A stretch of DNA of 64,000 nt from Euptelea pleiosperma (GCA_035048495.1 CM068553.1:27428978-27492977), one strand, 5' to 3'; positions 45,085 to 57,445 are shown, counted from the stretch's first letter. Notes: generated by a model not told the origin, from the letters alone. Program-made: numbers and translations.

Positions 45085-46078
45085 TCTTAGGGATGTGTTT
45101 ACTGTACTTCAAGAGAATAGTCTATACGTCAATCTCAAGAAGTGCAGTTTTTTGACCGACAGTCTTGTGTTTCTGGGTTACATGGTGAGTTCATCGGGCA
45201 TCAAAGTAGACGAAGAAAAGGTGAGAGCCATTCGAGAATGGCCTACGCCTAAATCTGTTAGTGAGGTACATAGCTTCCACGGATTGGCCACTTTTAGCAG
45301 TATTGTCACTCCACTCACAGATTGCTTGAAGTAGAAACGGAAACAATTTCAGTGGACAGACGAAGCCGAACAGAGTTTTGCGTTGATCAAGGAAAAGCTA
45401 ACTTCTGCCCCTGTATTAGCTCTACCTAGCTTCGAAAAATTATTCAAGGTAGACTGTGATGCCTCTTACATAGGTATTGGAGCTGTTCTTTCTCAAGAGA
45501 GACGACCGGTTGCGTTTTATAGTGAAAAGTTGAGTGACGCTCGGAAGAAGTGGTCCACGTACGAGTTGGAGTTGTATGCGGTAGTACAATCTCTACGACA
45601 CTGGAAGCACTATCTGGTACAGTGAGAATTCATCTTGCATATGGATCATCAAGCTCTAAAATTCATCAACAACTCAACAACTCTAAATTGTATGCATGCT
45701 AGATGGATTGTTACGATCTAGGAGTTTACTTTTGTCCTAAAGCACAAGTCCGGGGAGCAGAACAAAGTAGCTGATTGTTGAGCCGACGAGCTACCTTACT
45801 TACGACTGTCCAAATTGAGGTAATCGGGTTCGATTACTTAAAGGACTTGTATGCCGATGATGAAGATTTCCAGTACGAGTGGACTAAATGCACATCTGGA
45901 CAACTGGGTTCGGGTGAATATCAGATTCAGGGAGGTTTTCTTTTTAAAGGGAGCCGATTATGCATTCCCAAAAGTTCTCTCCAAGAACACATTATTCGAG
46001 AAAAAGCATGGTGGAGGATTAGGCGGTCACATGGGACGTGACAAAGGTATTGCCTTAGTTGAAGACAGATACTATTGA
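45085..46078 (+). pseudogene. gypsy RT end, RNase H and integrase zinc finger
   Basis: It reads LRDVFTVLQENSLYVNLKKC, SLVFLGYMVSSSGIKVDEEK and VSEVHSFHGLATFSSIVTPL, then a stop. RNase H follows: [40 protein letters not shown] and MDHQALKFINN. A stop follows YLVQ. The zinc finger region reads PKSSLQEHIIREK with a +1 shift into GGGLGGHMGRDK, then RDVGRYVQRCYTC-stop-AAKG. At least four stops or shifts in 1 kb. Confidence 0.9.
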
Positions 46079-46187
46079 TCACAGTTGAAAAGAGACGTGG
46101 GACGCTATGTACAGCGATGTTACACTTGTTAAGCAGCCAAGGGTCATGCGCAAAATATAGGTCTCTACATTCCATTACCGATTCCTA

Positions 46188-47095
46188 ATGTACCATGGGA
46201 AGATCTATCTATGGACTTTGTGTTGGGTCTTCTGCGGACTCAACGAGGTATGGATTCTGTGTTTGTGGTGGTTGACATGTTTTCAAAGATGGCACACTTT
46301 ATCATGTGCAAAAAGACGTCGGATGCCACCAACATCGCCAATTTGTTATTCAAGGAAATTGTTCGCTTGCACGGTCTCCCCAAGACTATCACTTCTGATC
46401 GTGATAGCGAGTTCTTGAGCCATTTCTGGCGTACATTATGGAAATGTTTGGATACTTCGTTGTAGTATAGCAGTACATGTCACCCCCAAACAGATGGCCA
46501 GATAGAAGTGGTGAACCGTACTTTGGGGAATATCATGCGGAGTTTATCTAGCGAGAGACCGAAGCAGTGGGATTTTGCACTTGCCCAAGCCGAGTTTGCC
46601 TATAATAATGTGGTTAATCATTCTACCGGCAAACCACCATTCGAGATTGTCTACGGACGACTCCCCACACACTCTAGATTTTGTCCCCTTGCCGAAATTA
46701 CCAGGTATGAGTGTTGTTGCTAACCATATGGTTGAAAAGATGATGTCAATCCATACAGACGTCAAGAAGCATTTGGAAGAAGCCGCTACCAAGTATAAAG
46801 TTGCAGCTGACAAACACAGGCGTTTGAAAGTTTTTAAAGAAGGTGATATGGTTATGGTTCATTTACGCAATGAAAGGTTCCCAGTGGGTACGTACAATAA
46901 GTTGAAGTAGAAGAAAATCGGCCCATGTAAGATCTTGCACAAGATTAACGACAATGCTTATGTCGTTGATCTCCCTGATGGTATGGCTATTTCGAAGACT
47001 TTCAACGTGCGAGATTTATTCGAGTACCATGCGCCAAACTCTCATCTATTGCCTTTGGTGAACTCGAGGATGAGTTCTTTTCAAGTGGAGGGGAC
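46188..47095 (+). pseudogene. gypsy integrase core and C-terminal end
   Basis: It reads [60 protein letters not shown], then a stop, and QTDGQIEVVNRTLGNIMRSL, with Asp, Asp and Glu of the triad. A frameshift near 46670 leads to DFVPLPKLPGMSVVANHMVE and HLRNERFPVGTYNKLK, then a stop and KIGPCKILHKINDNAYVVDL and FNVRDLFEYH. The purine tract GTGGAGGGGAC directly precedes the 3' LTR. No separate chromodomain is visible after the C terminus. Confidence 0.9.
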
Positions 47096-47710
47096 TGATA
47101 TAGAATACATAGCAGAAGAAATTCATGGAGCGTTTGGACCGTCAAAAGTCCAAACGGTGTTAAAAGGACGTAACGGGCATTAACGCTAAAGAAACACTAA
47201 AAAGGACGTAATAGGCACTATTATAATTGTCTTCAATGTCAGAACTGCGTGGGGCCGAACTTTTTTATAAGTTCGAAAGTCATGAGCTATGCTCATGAGG
47301 TACGCCTAATTTTGACCAAATTCCATCGTCTAGTGGGTCAAAACGGCATTTTGGCTATTTTTGGAGAATTTTATTTTGGCAATAACTTGAGTCGTGAAAG
47401 TCAGAATCACTCCCCGTCGATTCTAACGTGTTTTCTAAGATCTGCGACTATCCATTCTATGATTAGTGAGAATTTTTATTTATTTTTGTCTTTTTTCCTA
47501 GTTTAGCCGTTTTAGACTTTTAGTAAGTTTCTAAGTCTCTTTACTGATTTGCCCTATTTAAGAGGGTTGTAGTTGGACGAAAGAATGAATGAAGTTATTG
47601 TTTAAGTCTTCTTTTACTCTCTTCCTTGTGGATTCAAGGTTTATTTTCATTTGAAGATGGTGTTCTTCCCAATTCGTTTTCGTGATTAACTTCGCTCTTC
47701 CGCTACATCA
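47096..47710 (+). repeat. 3' LTR of gypsy element
   Basis: 615 bp; starts TGATATAG after the purine tract and ends CTACATCA before the TTCAT duplication. Collinear with the 5' LTR, with several substitutions and small gaps. Confidence 0.92.
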
Positions 47711-48240
47711 TTCATGATTGACATCAGGTTCCTTTTGTTCACGACTTTCTTCGATTTCATCACAATGCACTATAGGTGACTTGCATTGGGTTACTTCAGA
47801 GATTACGTGATTAATGATAATATTTTTTACTTCTTTTGGGACTGGGATATCAACTTGAGTATGAGACACATTTTCCTCATCTGGAGTTTTACAAGTTTCT
47901 ACAACTGGAGAAGGCGTTGGAAGTATACGCAATAAATTGAATATGCACTTGTCGTTTCGAAAAGCATAGGCATGCTTCACTGAATTGTACACAACTTTTC
48001 AATCTTCCAACCACAATTGTCCCAAAAGTAGATGACATCGATCCATAGGATTAATTGCACCAGAAACAATGTGAATATTTGATTCCAAAAGAAAATTCGA
48101 TAGAACCATTCTTGGAAGTCCAAAAAATTCCATGATTTAGCTCCATCAATTTTTCAGTTGCATATATATGTGGAAATATAATTCTTCAAACTTGGTGGAT
48201 CAATCACAAGAGTGATGACTTTTCCCGCGAGTATAGAAAC
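47711..48240 (-). mobile_element. Older gypsy-like element, protease part
   Basis: The minus strand reads KVITLVIDPP, CHLLLGQLWLED, VVYNSVKHAYAFRNDKCIF and then an acidic spacer (47708-47992 open). The LLLGQLWLED pattern fits the end of a gypsy protease, whose usual motif is LxGRPW. It continues into 36011-36799 across the younger element, which inserted in TTCAT. Confidence 0.6.
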
Positions 48241-48904
48241 CCATGACTAATAAAAGAAAATTTCTCTCGCTCTTTTTATTATTATTTTGGACCGAGTCAA
48301 TGGTCAAATGGGTTAGGCAATTGGATTGGGTATGATTTGACTTGGTTCGGGTAGACCCAATTGGGTTTGGATTAGACCTTGTGTGTGTGAGTATAATGGA
48401 TTGTGGATCAGATCTAGGTAATTGGACCTAATATGTTTGACTGGGATCAATGGTAGACTTGAAAGGCTATGGGCTGGATTAAATGTGTTTTGGTTTGACT
48501 TTTAGCTAAGATCTAACGTATATGGGCTAACACTAATGGGAGTTACATGCCAAACTAGAAGTTGTTGAGCTGTTAAGCTTAAAATTTGAGCTTAGATGGA
48601 CTTCTAATTGGGTTAATGGGCTGGTTGGTTAATGGCTTGGTCTATGGAAATGGGTTGTGAAGGGTGAACTCTTTGGGATAAGTGGGCTAGTAATATATAG
48701 ATTTGGAGTTTAAGGTATTTGGGCTTTCATAAGTAGAGACATGGGAGCGACTTAAGGCCAAGCAAGTGAAAGAGCTCTAACGCCCCCAAATTAGGGTACA
48801 ATATCCTGACGTAGACCGACGATCAGTAACTGAACCTACCCAATCGTAGGCTAGTCAAGAAAAGCCAAAATTCCAGGAACTCACACCTTCATGCAACTCG
48901 ACAC
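48241..48904. other. Unassigned repeat-like stretch
   Basis: Repeated GGGTTAGGC/TTGGGTTTGG words (48300-48700) and CTAACGCCCCCAAATTAGGG near 48780 resemble plant LTR fragments. No gene seen. Confidence 0.35.
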
Positions 48905-49690
48905 GCTCTGAAACAGTAGCCCCTTTCGACCCTTAGAGAGGTACCTCTTCTTCCAGCTAGCTAATCTTCAATCGAACTGCTCCAAGACAGGGGCCAAGAT
49001 CGCTTTATCCTTATATCTAGCACCCAAAGGAAGACCAAGTAGTTGGCAAACTCTCAATCTTGCAACCCAAGCTAAGCGCCATATCCCTCAGGTCTGGAAC
49101 ATCACCTATACCAAACATCTCTCTTTTGGAGAGATTGATCGGTAGACCCGACACTGCCTCAAAACATCTAAGGCAGCACATGAGGTATCTAATTTGCCAC
49201 ATGGAAGCATCCAAAAAGAACACCGTATCATCGATGAATTGGAGATGAGAGACCATAGGACCCGAGCTGCCCACCTTGAAGCTTGCTATAAAACCACCTT
49301 CAACAGCTTTAGTAGTCATCCTATTATCAAGGCTTCCACCACCACAATAAACAGAAATGGAGATAGGGGATCTCCTTGCCTCAACCCCCTCGAATTGTTG
49401 AAATACTTGGCCAGAGACCCATTAACAAAGATGGAAAATGATGCATAAGATATACACACCTCGATCCACTTCCTCTACTTCCCCCCAAAACACATCCTGA
49501 GCATGACATGATCTAGAAATTTCTACCATACATGGTCATAGGCTTTCTCCATATCAATCTTGCATAGGATCCCACTCTTCCCTTCTCTAACTTTAGAATC
49601 AATACTTTCATTAGTGCTTGAGTTTCAAGATGAGAGATATTTAGATTACATATCCAAAGTATATTCATAGCCATGATTCATAAGAAGCAT
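48905..49690 (-). mobile_element. LINE RT fragment, first copy (head-to-head junction)
   Basis: The minus strand reads IDMEKAYDH-like residues near 49560, then MTTKAVEGGFIASFKVGSSG and MVSHLQFIDDTVFFLDASMW. The catalytic FxDD reads FIDD. PINLSKREMFGIGDV follows. At 49620 the sequence switches to plus-strand LINE coding for about 70 bp (LVLEFQDERYLDYIS). The same switch occurs at 50508 in the second copy. Confidence 0.75.
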
Positions 49691-49860
49691 GGTGTAATAC
49701 CTTAAACTTTCATTCTAGGGATTATGGTAATTCCACCTAAACTAAAATTTTGATATTATTTTTATGATTAAATTTTATGTATGAGTATGTGTATTTAATT
49801 TGGTTTCATTCTGACAACTTTGAAAAATCCATATTTTCGTGGAACCCTTATTTATGAGTT
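49691..49860 (+). repeat. Fragment of the TGTAATACC-type LTR
   Basis: GGTGTAATACCTTAAACTTT onwards matches 38564-38740, including TTTAATTTGGTTTCATTCTG and CAACTTTGAAAAAT. It separates the two LINE copies. Confidence 0.7.
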
Positions 49861-50507
49861 TCCCCTTTCTCGCTCCATAAGAAATCCCTCAATAACTTCT
49901 CCATGCTATTAGCCACACTAACAAGCAAAGAGAACATGGCGATGAAGTGAATAGGGAGGCTGGATAAGGTGCTCTTAATCAGTGTAATCTTTCCACCTTT
50001 AGAGAGGTACCTCTTCTTCAAGCTAGCTAATCTTCTACTGAACCATAGCCCAACACCGCCTCAAAACATCTAAGGATGCACTGGAGGTATCTAATCTGCC
50101 AAATGGAAGCATCCAAAAAGAACACCGTATCATCGGTGAATTGGAGATGAGAGACCATAGGACCCAAGCTACCAACCCTGAAACCTAGTATAAAACCACC
50201 TTCAATAGCTTTAGTAGTCATCCTACTCAAGGCTTTCCACCACCACCATGAACTAAAATGGAGATAGGGGATCTCCTTGCCTCAACCCCTCGAACTGTAG
50301 AAATACTTGGCCAGAGACCCATTAAAAAGGATAACAAAAGGATGCAGAAGATATACACACAATGATCCACTTCCTCCACTTCTCCCCCAAATCCATCCTG
50401 AGCATGACATGATCTAGAAATTTCCAACATATATGGTCATAGGCTTTCTCCATATCGATTATGCATAGGATCCCATTCTTCCCTTCTCTAACTCTAGAAT
50501 CAATACT
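49861..50507 (-). mobile_element. LINE RT fragment, second copy, minus part
   Basis: The minus strand reads NESIDSRVREGKNGILCIID, MEKAYDHICWKFLDHVMLRM and MVSHLQFTDDTVFFLDASIW. It then skips the segment present in the first copy and continues KKRYLSKGGKITLIKSTLSS and LPIHFIAMFSLLVSVANSME. It meets a plus-strand LINE head-to-head at 50508. Confidence 0.8.
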
Positions 50508-51180
50508 TTCATTAGTGCTTGAGTTTCAGGAGGACGAATATTTGGATTACATATCCAATAGAACGTTCATAGACATGATTCCTAAGAAACAAGGGGTAGA
50601 TGACATTATAGCTTTTAGGCCTATAAACCTAGTAGGAAGCATATACAAGATTATAACTAAGATGCTTACTTCAAGGATTAGAGGGGTATTGACATCGGTC
50701 ATCAATTATTGCACCAATGATTTCAAGAGGTCTAGGGGGCTAAGGCAGGGAGATCCCTTATCCCCATTTCTTTTTATCGTGGTGGTGGAAGCGCTAGGGA
50801 GTATATTTTCTAAAGCTATGGATATCGGAATGCTAGAAGGCTTTGAGGCATCCTGAGGAGTATTGCTATATCGCACTTGCAATTTACAGATGATACACTA
50901 GTCTTTGTTAGTTCCTTCGTTTCTCAGGTCAAATTTCTCAAAGGATTATTATGTTGCTTTGAAGCGATTTCGTGGTTGTGTGCAAATTTGGCTAAAAACA
51001 AGGTGTTTGTGGGTGAGGTGGAGAACATATCGCATTTGGCTAGTATCCTCGGGTGCAGTATTGATAGCTTGCCAACTACTTATTAAGGTCTTCTTTTAGG
51101 GGCTTCTTATAGATCCAAGGCTATTTGGGATCCGATGATAGAGAAGTTTGAGAGGCATTTATCTCTATGGAAGGCGAGAG
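50508..51180 (+). mobile_element. LINE RT, plus-strand part
   Basis: It reads NRTFIDMIPKKQGVDDIIAF and RPINLVGSIYKIITKMLTSR. An internal deletion from TSVI leads to FKRSRGLRQGDPLSPFLFIV, a conserved L1 RT block. LQFTDDTLVFVSSF follows in another frame, then PMIEKFERHLSLWKAR. An LTR-like insertion at 51181 interrupts the sequence, which resumes at 54139. Confidence 0.8.
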
Positions 51181-54138
51181 TCATGCACCAAACCTAGGTC
51201 TACTAGATTCAACCCGTGACTTCTCGGTCTGACCCGTGGTCCACAACCCAGACTCATGGTCCCGAACGTGAGGCTAAGAAAAAAATTAAAAGAACGTACA
51301 CTTATGCCATTGTTAAGTTTTATGATATATCAAATTTATAGGTTTCAGTACATTTCATTATAATATTCGAAAATTTTATCTTCTCATAACAAACCTATGA
51401 ATCATAGTCCAAAACATATAATAAACTAAGTCCCAATATTTATTACATTGTTAATTATTAAATCAAATCCTAATACATCAGGTCTAATTGAAATAAAACA
51501 TAGTAAAAATCAATCATCCGCTGACATTGAATTGGCAAAACACACGCTCCATCGGGCAAATCTGAAAAATGGTCAGCAAGGAGGGTAAGCTGGGAAGCTC
51601 AATAGGCACACTCCAACATCCACATATCCATGGGAATGAGCGGCTAAACATGATAAATCAATCCGGATATATATAATATATATGCAATGCATGATACAAT
51701 TATAAAGTGCAAAGTTGTCGATAATTCTAGTCTGGCCAAATTTCTTAGAATAGAACGTTCGATGAATATACATGTACTAGTAAAACCCACAAGGCTACTT
51801 GCCACAGGTACGCCAAAATATCACCACATGGTACCAAGGGGGTTGAGATTTTGCACCCTAGGGCTCTGAGCCCTTCGTACTCTTTTGGAATCACAACCCA
51901 AAGATTTCGGCACCACAGGCCACAAAATCCTTAACCGTGAATCCATGCATACCCAACTTTTCTTCTCTAATTATTTCAAGTCTCATAACCTGGTATAAAA
52001 GTAAATTGATGCATGAACAATAATCAACCTACAATAAAACAAGTATACAAAAAACATTTAAAAAACAAATCCCTAAATGGGACAAATAATGAGAAAATCA
52101 TAACTCAATATCTAGTGATCAGATGGAGCTGAATTTTGGGTATGTATTACTAGACATAGTAATTTCATTATACAAAAAAAATTCAAACCGATCCAAACTC
52201 GAGATGGGGTCTAAATGACCTCCACAAATTTTGATTTTTGTGCTCATCTAAAAGCGCCAAAATAATGCAAATGTCTAATACATCTAGCATGCTTTATAAA
52301 ATCTATAAATAATGTATTAAACCAAATAATTTTTTTTTTACAATATACAGAAGTCTATTTGAATGTAAAACAGGCATATAGATCATAGTAGACTGAAACC
52401 ATCGGGTTGAAGATCGACCTACCTTAATGCGCAAATAAATAAAATAAAGTCTACAAGCGTATGGAAGAGGTCCTTTTTCTTTTTCTCCGGCCTTCTTTTT
52501 CTCTTTTTAATTTGATTTTTTCAATAGGAAAAATTGTCCCCATAGGACATTTTTTAGAGAGATTGAGTAATAAGGGTGGTGCAGTTTTGGTGTGAACTAT
52601 ACAAAATAAAATAGACAACACCTATTGTGCAAAGGAAAATGATTAAGTTTAGAGGGAACAAGAGGGATGTTCACATAAGAGGGGGAGAGGAGAAGTTTTG
52701 ATCACTAAAAACCTTAGTTTGGATGGGTGTGGATGTCTCTTCTTTGTCTATTTATAGCTTGGTTTATGTGCATGTTAGCTAGAATATGTAGGTTGGTGGA
52801 TCATGTTAGCGTAGTTTACTAATTTAATAAATTAACAACTTTCTAAAATTTAAAAGAAACATATTTTTATTTAAAGGTGAAGATTTAAGGTACAACTACG
52901 AGTTTTGCTCCTAAAAGTTATGAAGGTTTGTGAGGGATGTCCATACACGAGTGATTTAAACAGTTTAAGGGATGGGTAAGTTTACATTAACTGAAGAGGT
53001 TTTCTAATTAAATATTAAAGTCTATAATTTAAGGTATTGTTGCTTAGGTCGAGTAGTCTCCACATCAACCCATTGTTACTAATGGTTTTTAAAAGAAAAG
53101 GCGTATGTGGCATTTAATTAAAAGACAATGGTTTATAAAATTAAAGAAGATAAATTTCTAAATAACTTAAGAGAGATTATTGTTTGTTTTAAAGAGTCGG
53201 GTCCATCCCCAAATATGTTTTCACGTCCATACAATATGGAGGAGAGAAAACTTCTCTAAAAAATTAAATAGAGTTCAAGTGTGTTATAAAGTCATACAAG
53301 TTGTTAATGCAATTAGTGTTTGGGTAGAAATTAATTTAATAGTCTTTAATTAAAGAGTTATAAATGTCTAGTTCTTGAGTTCTAGTTAATATGGGAATTA
53401 ATCTCTTACCTGTTTCCCATGTTTTCAAAAGGGAATAGGAGGAGAAAATTATTTTTTCTTTTAAGTGGTACTTGATAATCAATTAGTTACTTAATGAATA
53501 AAATCTTGAAGTTACTAATTAATTAGGTTTCTTAGAGAAAATTAATTAAATGGGGAAGAAATTAATTTGTACGGTCATGGGATTTAAAGGCCTATGACCA
53601 AGTAAAACATTGGATACTAAAGGGCTTGAGTGATACGATTTAGGATTTGGCCCATTATACTTTTCTTTAATGATTAAAGAACCATTCTTTTATTAATTAA
53701 ATTATGTAAATGTGGATCACCTAATTTATAAATTAATAACTATAGATTAAAATAATGTTGTTGGAAATCAATGAAGGGTAGGATATGTGGCACACACTCT
53801 AATGTTAATATACATGTATACATTACCATAGGTTAAAACTATAACTTATTTTAAAAATAGCTATAGTTGCCAAAAAAAATCTCAAATTCGATTTGGGTCT
53901 TAATTAATATGTTAGGAACCTTAATTAATCGAACTTAGTAGCTTCAACAAGCCTAGGAGAGCCCTATTAGAGATGACCCTGAGAAAACCCTGAAAATTTG
54001 ACTTTCTCAAAATTTTACACAAAAGTTCTAGTAGTTAGTATATGATTGTTAGTGAAGAAAAACGAGCAAAAAGATTCTTAGAAAAATATATATCTAAAAA
54101 GATCATAAATAGGCTTTTAGAATTTTCAGGGTTTTACA
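51181..54138 (-). mobile_element. LTR-like insertion in LINE (about 3 kb)
   Basis: The LINE reads SLWKAR before and LSK-like residues after, so about 2.96 kb was inserted. The right end on the minus strand is TGTAAAACCCTGAAAATTC, which resembles the TGTAATACCC LTR family. The left end is near TGCACCAAACC. No coding domains. A purine-rich transcript-like block lies at 52600-52760. The target duplication is not clear. Confidence 0.55.
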
Positions 54139-55567
54139 ATATCTTTCGAAATGAGGAAAAGTGGTGCTGATCAAAAGTGTCCTTTCGAGCTTGTCTATTT
54201 CCTACCTATCCCTATTTTTTTTTATCCCAAGTAGTGTGGTTCGGCTTCTGAAAAAATTTATGACGGACTTTTTATGGCATGATAGGGTGGAAACTAAAAA
54301 GGCTCACCTGGTGGACTGGAGGTTTGTATGCAAGTCTAAGGCGAAAGGAGGGCTGAATATAAAAAATATCAAGATGATGAACAAGGCACTTTTGGGTAAA
54401 TGGTTATGGAAGTTTGGGATGGAGAATTCTAGTTTCTGGTGTAAGGTCACTGTAGGGCAAGAATGGAGAAACTATATGGATGGGAGAGTAGAGCAGTCCA
54501 AACAGCGTAAGGAAGCAGTGTGTGGAGGGGAATCATGAAGATTTTGGTGGATTTTTCAAAAGGTATTCGGTTTGAAGTTGGTTTAGGATAGAGAATTAGG
54601 TTTGATGCGGAGAAGCATCACTTCAAGACGATTCTCCGAACTATTTTATCTCTCTGAAAGAAAGTTTTGGTCTGTTAAGGATTGTGCTATTGAAGGGGGG
54701 GAGATATGGGGTGGAACTTTAGCTTTAGGAGGAATCTCAATGACTGGGAGATCGAGCCCCTAACTAGATTGCTTTCTTTGTTGCAAGATTTTCATCTACA
54801 ACCATTGGTTCAAGATAAGTGGATATGGATTTGGAACAAGGGAGATTTGTTTTTCGTTCGCTTGTTCTATGAGGGTATAGACCAAATGCTCGATATTAAC
54901 ATTCCAGTCTAGACGGAGAGAAATCAGAGAATTATCGAAAGTCCCGATGAAGATCGTGTTCTTTGTTTGCATGACATCCTTGGAGAAAATACTGACAGTG
55001 GATTACTTGATTTCTAGAGGATTCATAATTATTGATTTCTGTTCAATGTGCAAGAAATATGGGGAATCTGTCTACAACTTGATGTTACATTGCGTAGTAG
55101 CCAAGGAGGTATGGACATCTTTTCTTCTAGAGTTTGGAATGAATTGGGTAATGTCGTGCTCATTTATGGAGCTCCTTGTCAATTGGCAAACGAAAACATT
55201 TTCATCTAGAGGTCGTATTCTCTGGAGGATGCTTCCCTTTGCAATTGCTTGGAGTATCTAGAGGGAGAGAAATCAGAGAATTATCGAAGATAAAAGTGGA
55301 AACTTGATCTCGATCATTCTCAGCATTAAGTGGACATTTTTCGTATATGCTCTGAGGTGGAATCTTATTTGAAGACTTTGTATTTCGATGGGACATTCTT
55401 TGCTCTAGGGATGCTTGACATAAGATGTATTCTTTGTAGTTTCCTTTTGATGTTCTTGTTGTTTGTCTTGTTTTTGTCTATCGTAGGTCACCTCGACCTC
55501 TTTAGCTAACTCGTTTGTATTGTTTGGTATTTGCCTTTTTAATGAAGATTATACTTATCAAATAAAA
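54139..55567 (+). mobile_element. LINE ORF2 3' part with zf-RVT and tail
   Basis: It reads VLIKSVLSSLSISYLSLFFF, RLLKKFMTDFLWHDRVETKK, KGGLNIKNIKMMNKALLGKW and, after shifts, MKIVFFVCMTSLEKILTVDY. DFCSMCKKYGESVYNLMLHC follows (zf-RVT Cys-x2-Cys, His-x-Cys). It ends WRMLPFAIAWSI, ERNQRIIEDKSG and the tail ATTATACTTATCAAATAAAA. It continues the plus-strand LINE of 50508-51180. Confidence 0.85.
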
Positions 55568-55784
55568 ATGGTGGAGAAAAGAAGTATGTTTACTACAATA
55601 TTGCATCAAAGCAAATGAAGGTTGAAATTTTCACCAGCATCTTTGAAGATCTTTGAGTTGTAGGAGGGAAATCATCCTTGAGATATCAAATAAGGTGATA
55701 ATGTAGAACTTTTGCACCAAAAAGAAAACGGGCATAAAATAAACTAAGAGATATTCTCTCCAAAAAAGAAACTTAACAAAGACT

Positions 55785-56560
55785 TCAATGTAAACATGAC
55801 TTATTCAACCCAAGTAACCCACCTAAAACCCAAATCTCTTGATCCTCTCTAACGTTTGGATGATCAGTTAGATAGGTGCCATGTTCACATAACAATCGTC
55901 CCCTATAAGAAACATCCTTGTCCTCAAGGACTAACTCTGGGTATCCTAACTGAATCGTTTTTAAATCTTCTGAAGTTGCATCTGTTTGAGAAAGACCTTG
56001 CCAATGGATCAATACCTTGGTGTGATGCTTGCTAAGCCATTCGTCCAAAATAGCTTTAGGGTATGAAATAAGAGAGTCGTTTTTATCATGTATAGCTGAG
56101 AGGGAAATTTGTACTGCAGATTTTGCTCCAATCTTCTTCTTGAGAGTCAAAAACACATGGAAGATCGAGTAGATGCGAGACCCATGGGGGAAGTCAAGTT
56201 TGTAAGCCACTGACCATATCCTTTGACTTACTTTAAACGGCACATAAAATCTGAGAGAGAATTTAAGATTTTTACGAAAGAAGAGAGAAGACTGCCGATA
56301 AGGTTGGAGTCTCAAGTAGACCCAATCTCCTATTTCAAATTCCCTATCCACGCGATGCCAGTCAAATATCATTTCATGCGATCTTGGGATTCTTTAAGAA
56401 GAGAGAAGACTGCCGATAAAGTTGGAGTCTCATGTAGACCCAACCTCCTATTTCAAATTCCCTATCCACGTGATACCAGTCAAATATCCTTTTCATGCGA
56501 TCTTAGGATTCTTTAAGCCTTTCACGCAACTCCACAAGAATATGGTCCCTTTCTTTTAGC
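55785..56560 (-). pseudogene. gypsy integrase end with chromodomain
   Basis: The minus strand reads DREFEIGDWVYLRLQPYRQS, FFRKNLKFSLRFYVPFKVSQ and PHGSRIYSIFHVFLTLKKKI. A chromodomain-like part follows: KAILDEWLSKHHTKVLIHWQ, GLSQTDATSEDLKTIQLGYP. Chromodomains target chromovirus integration to modified histones. Upstream (56397-56517) a 118-bp direct duplication repeats the REFEIGDW-coding part. It is a fragment without RT. Confidence 0.85.
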
Positions 56561-56712
56561 TCTTTCTCCTAGCCTATAATTTTGGCTCGCAACCCGATGT
56601 GGTCCACAGGCCAAGCATGGGCCTGCCCCTAGGAGGGTCTTGAGCTTTTAACAAACTTGGTTTTATGTGAGAACGAGGAGCTCACATATTTATCATATCC
56701 TAACCCACTTCT

Positions 56713-57445
56713 ATTTCCATAATGTGCGTGGGTGGGGGATTTTGGATCTTTCCCACACAATCTTTGAGGAAACGTCTGACCCTGATCTCAAGGTAGATCT
56801 AATGATTCGACAATTTGATAGAATCTTGAGCTTCCGAATCTGATGTTATCTCCTCCTATGACAAATAATTGACTCCTTCAATGGTGGTGGTAGTGTACCC
56901 GCCAAAAACACTCCGATGATCTAGTCAGTTCGTGTTTGAAAATGGACAAATAGATCACCCAAAAATAAGAAATCTCAAGTCAAGATCCTATTTCTCCAAG
57001 CAAGATCGAAGGAAGAGCATTATTATCCCAAATTGATCGGCCTCTTTTCCTTTTGTCCCTCCCTAAATATATAGCTTCCATCAATTCTATTAGAGATCCG
57101 TTTCTTTATCTTGTTCCTCATTGTTTTAGTTTGTTGGGAGAATCTCATGCCCTATTGGGAGTTTGTTGGAGGAATCTTGTATAATGACTTCTCCCTTTCA
57201 GTTAGCTCTACTCCATCCTCTCTTATTTTGGATCTCAACTGCCTCAGTATGAGTTGTTTAAGTATTCAGTCAGATAGTGGAGATTTGTTTTGGAGAAGTG
57301 GAAGATTTGAATAGACGGCTAGATCTCCTGCCATATATCATATTTGTGTTGGTAATAACCTGCCGGGAGGGTGCTATGTGCCCGTCTACCAGCAGATGAA
57401 ATGATGAACTGGCCATGTCTGTTACCTGCAGGGAGGTTTCAATGA
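56713..57445 (-). repeat. Tat-family LTR relative
   Basis: It starts TGGGTGGGGGATTTTGG and contains CCCACACAATCTTTGAGG and CACTCCGATGATCTAGTCAG, matching words at the same places in the LTR at 17703. A minus-strand TATATATTTAGGG lies near 57068. No internal region is attached, so a solo or truncated LTR. The right end is uncertain. Confidence 0.55.

Larger units (their letters stand above)
36800..47710 (+). mobile_element. Ty3/gypsy chromovirus-type element with two nested LTR insertions
   Basis: The LTRs at 36800-37427 and 47096-47710 are TGAT...CTACRTCA, and a perfect TTCAT duplication flanks them (36795-36799, 47711-47715). A methionine-tRNA primer site follows the 5' LTR. The order is gag, (protease missing), RT, RNase H, integrase, polypurine tract. 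Insertions at 38564-41795 and 42580-45074 split gag from pol and RT in two. The integrase end KIGPCKILHKINDNAYVVDL is typical of chromovirus-type gypsy elements. Multiple stops and frameshifts. Confidence 0.92.

Noticed and set aside
48905..51180. Twin-priming inversion of one LINE
   Set aside because: The minus and plus parts cover overlapping regions of ORF2, so they are not the 5' and 3' parts of one insertion.
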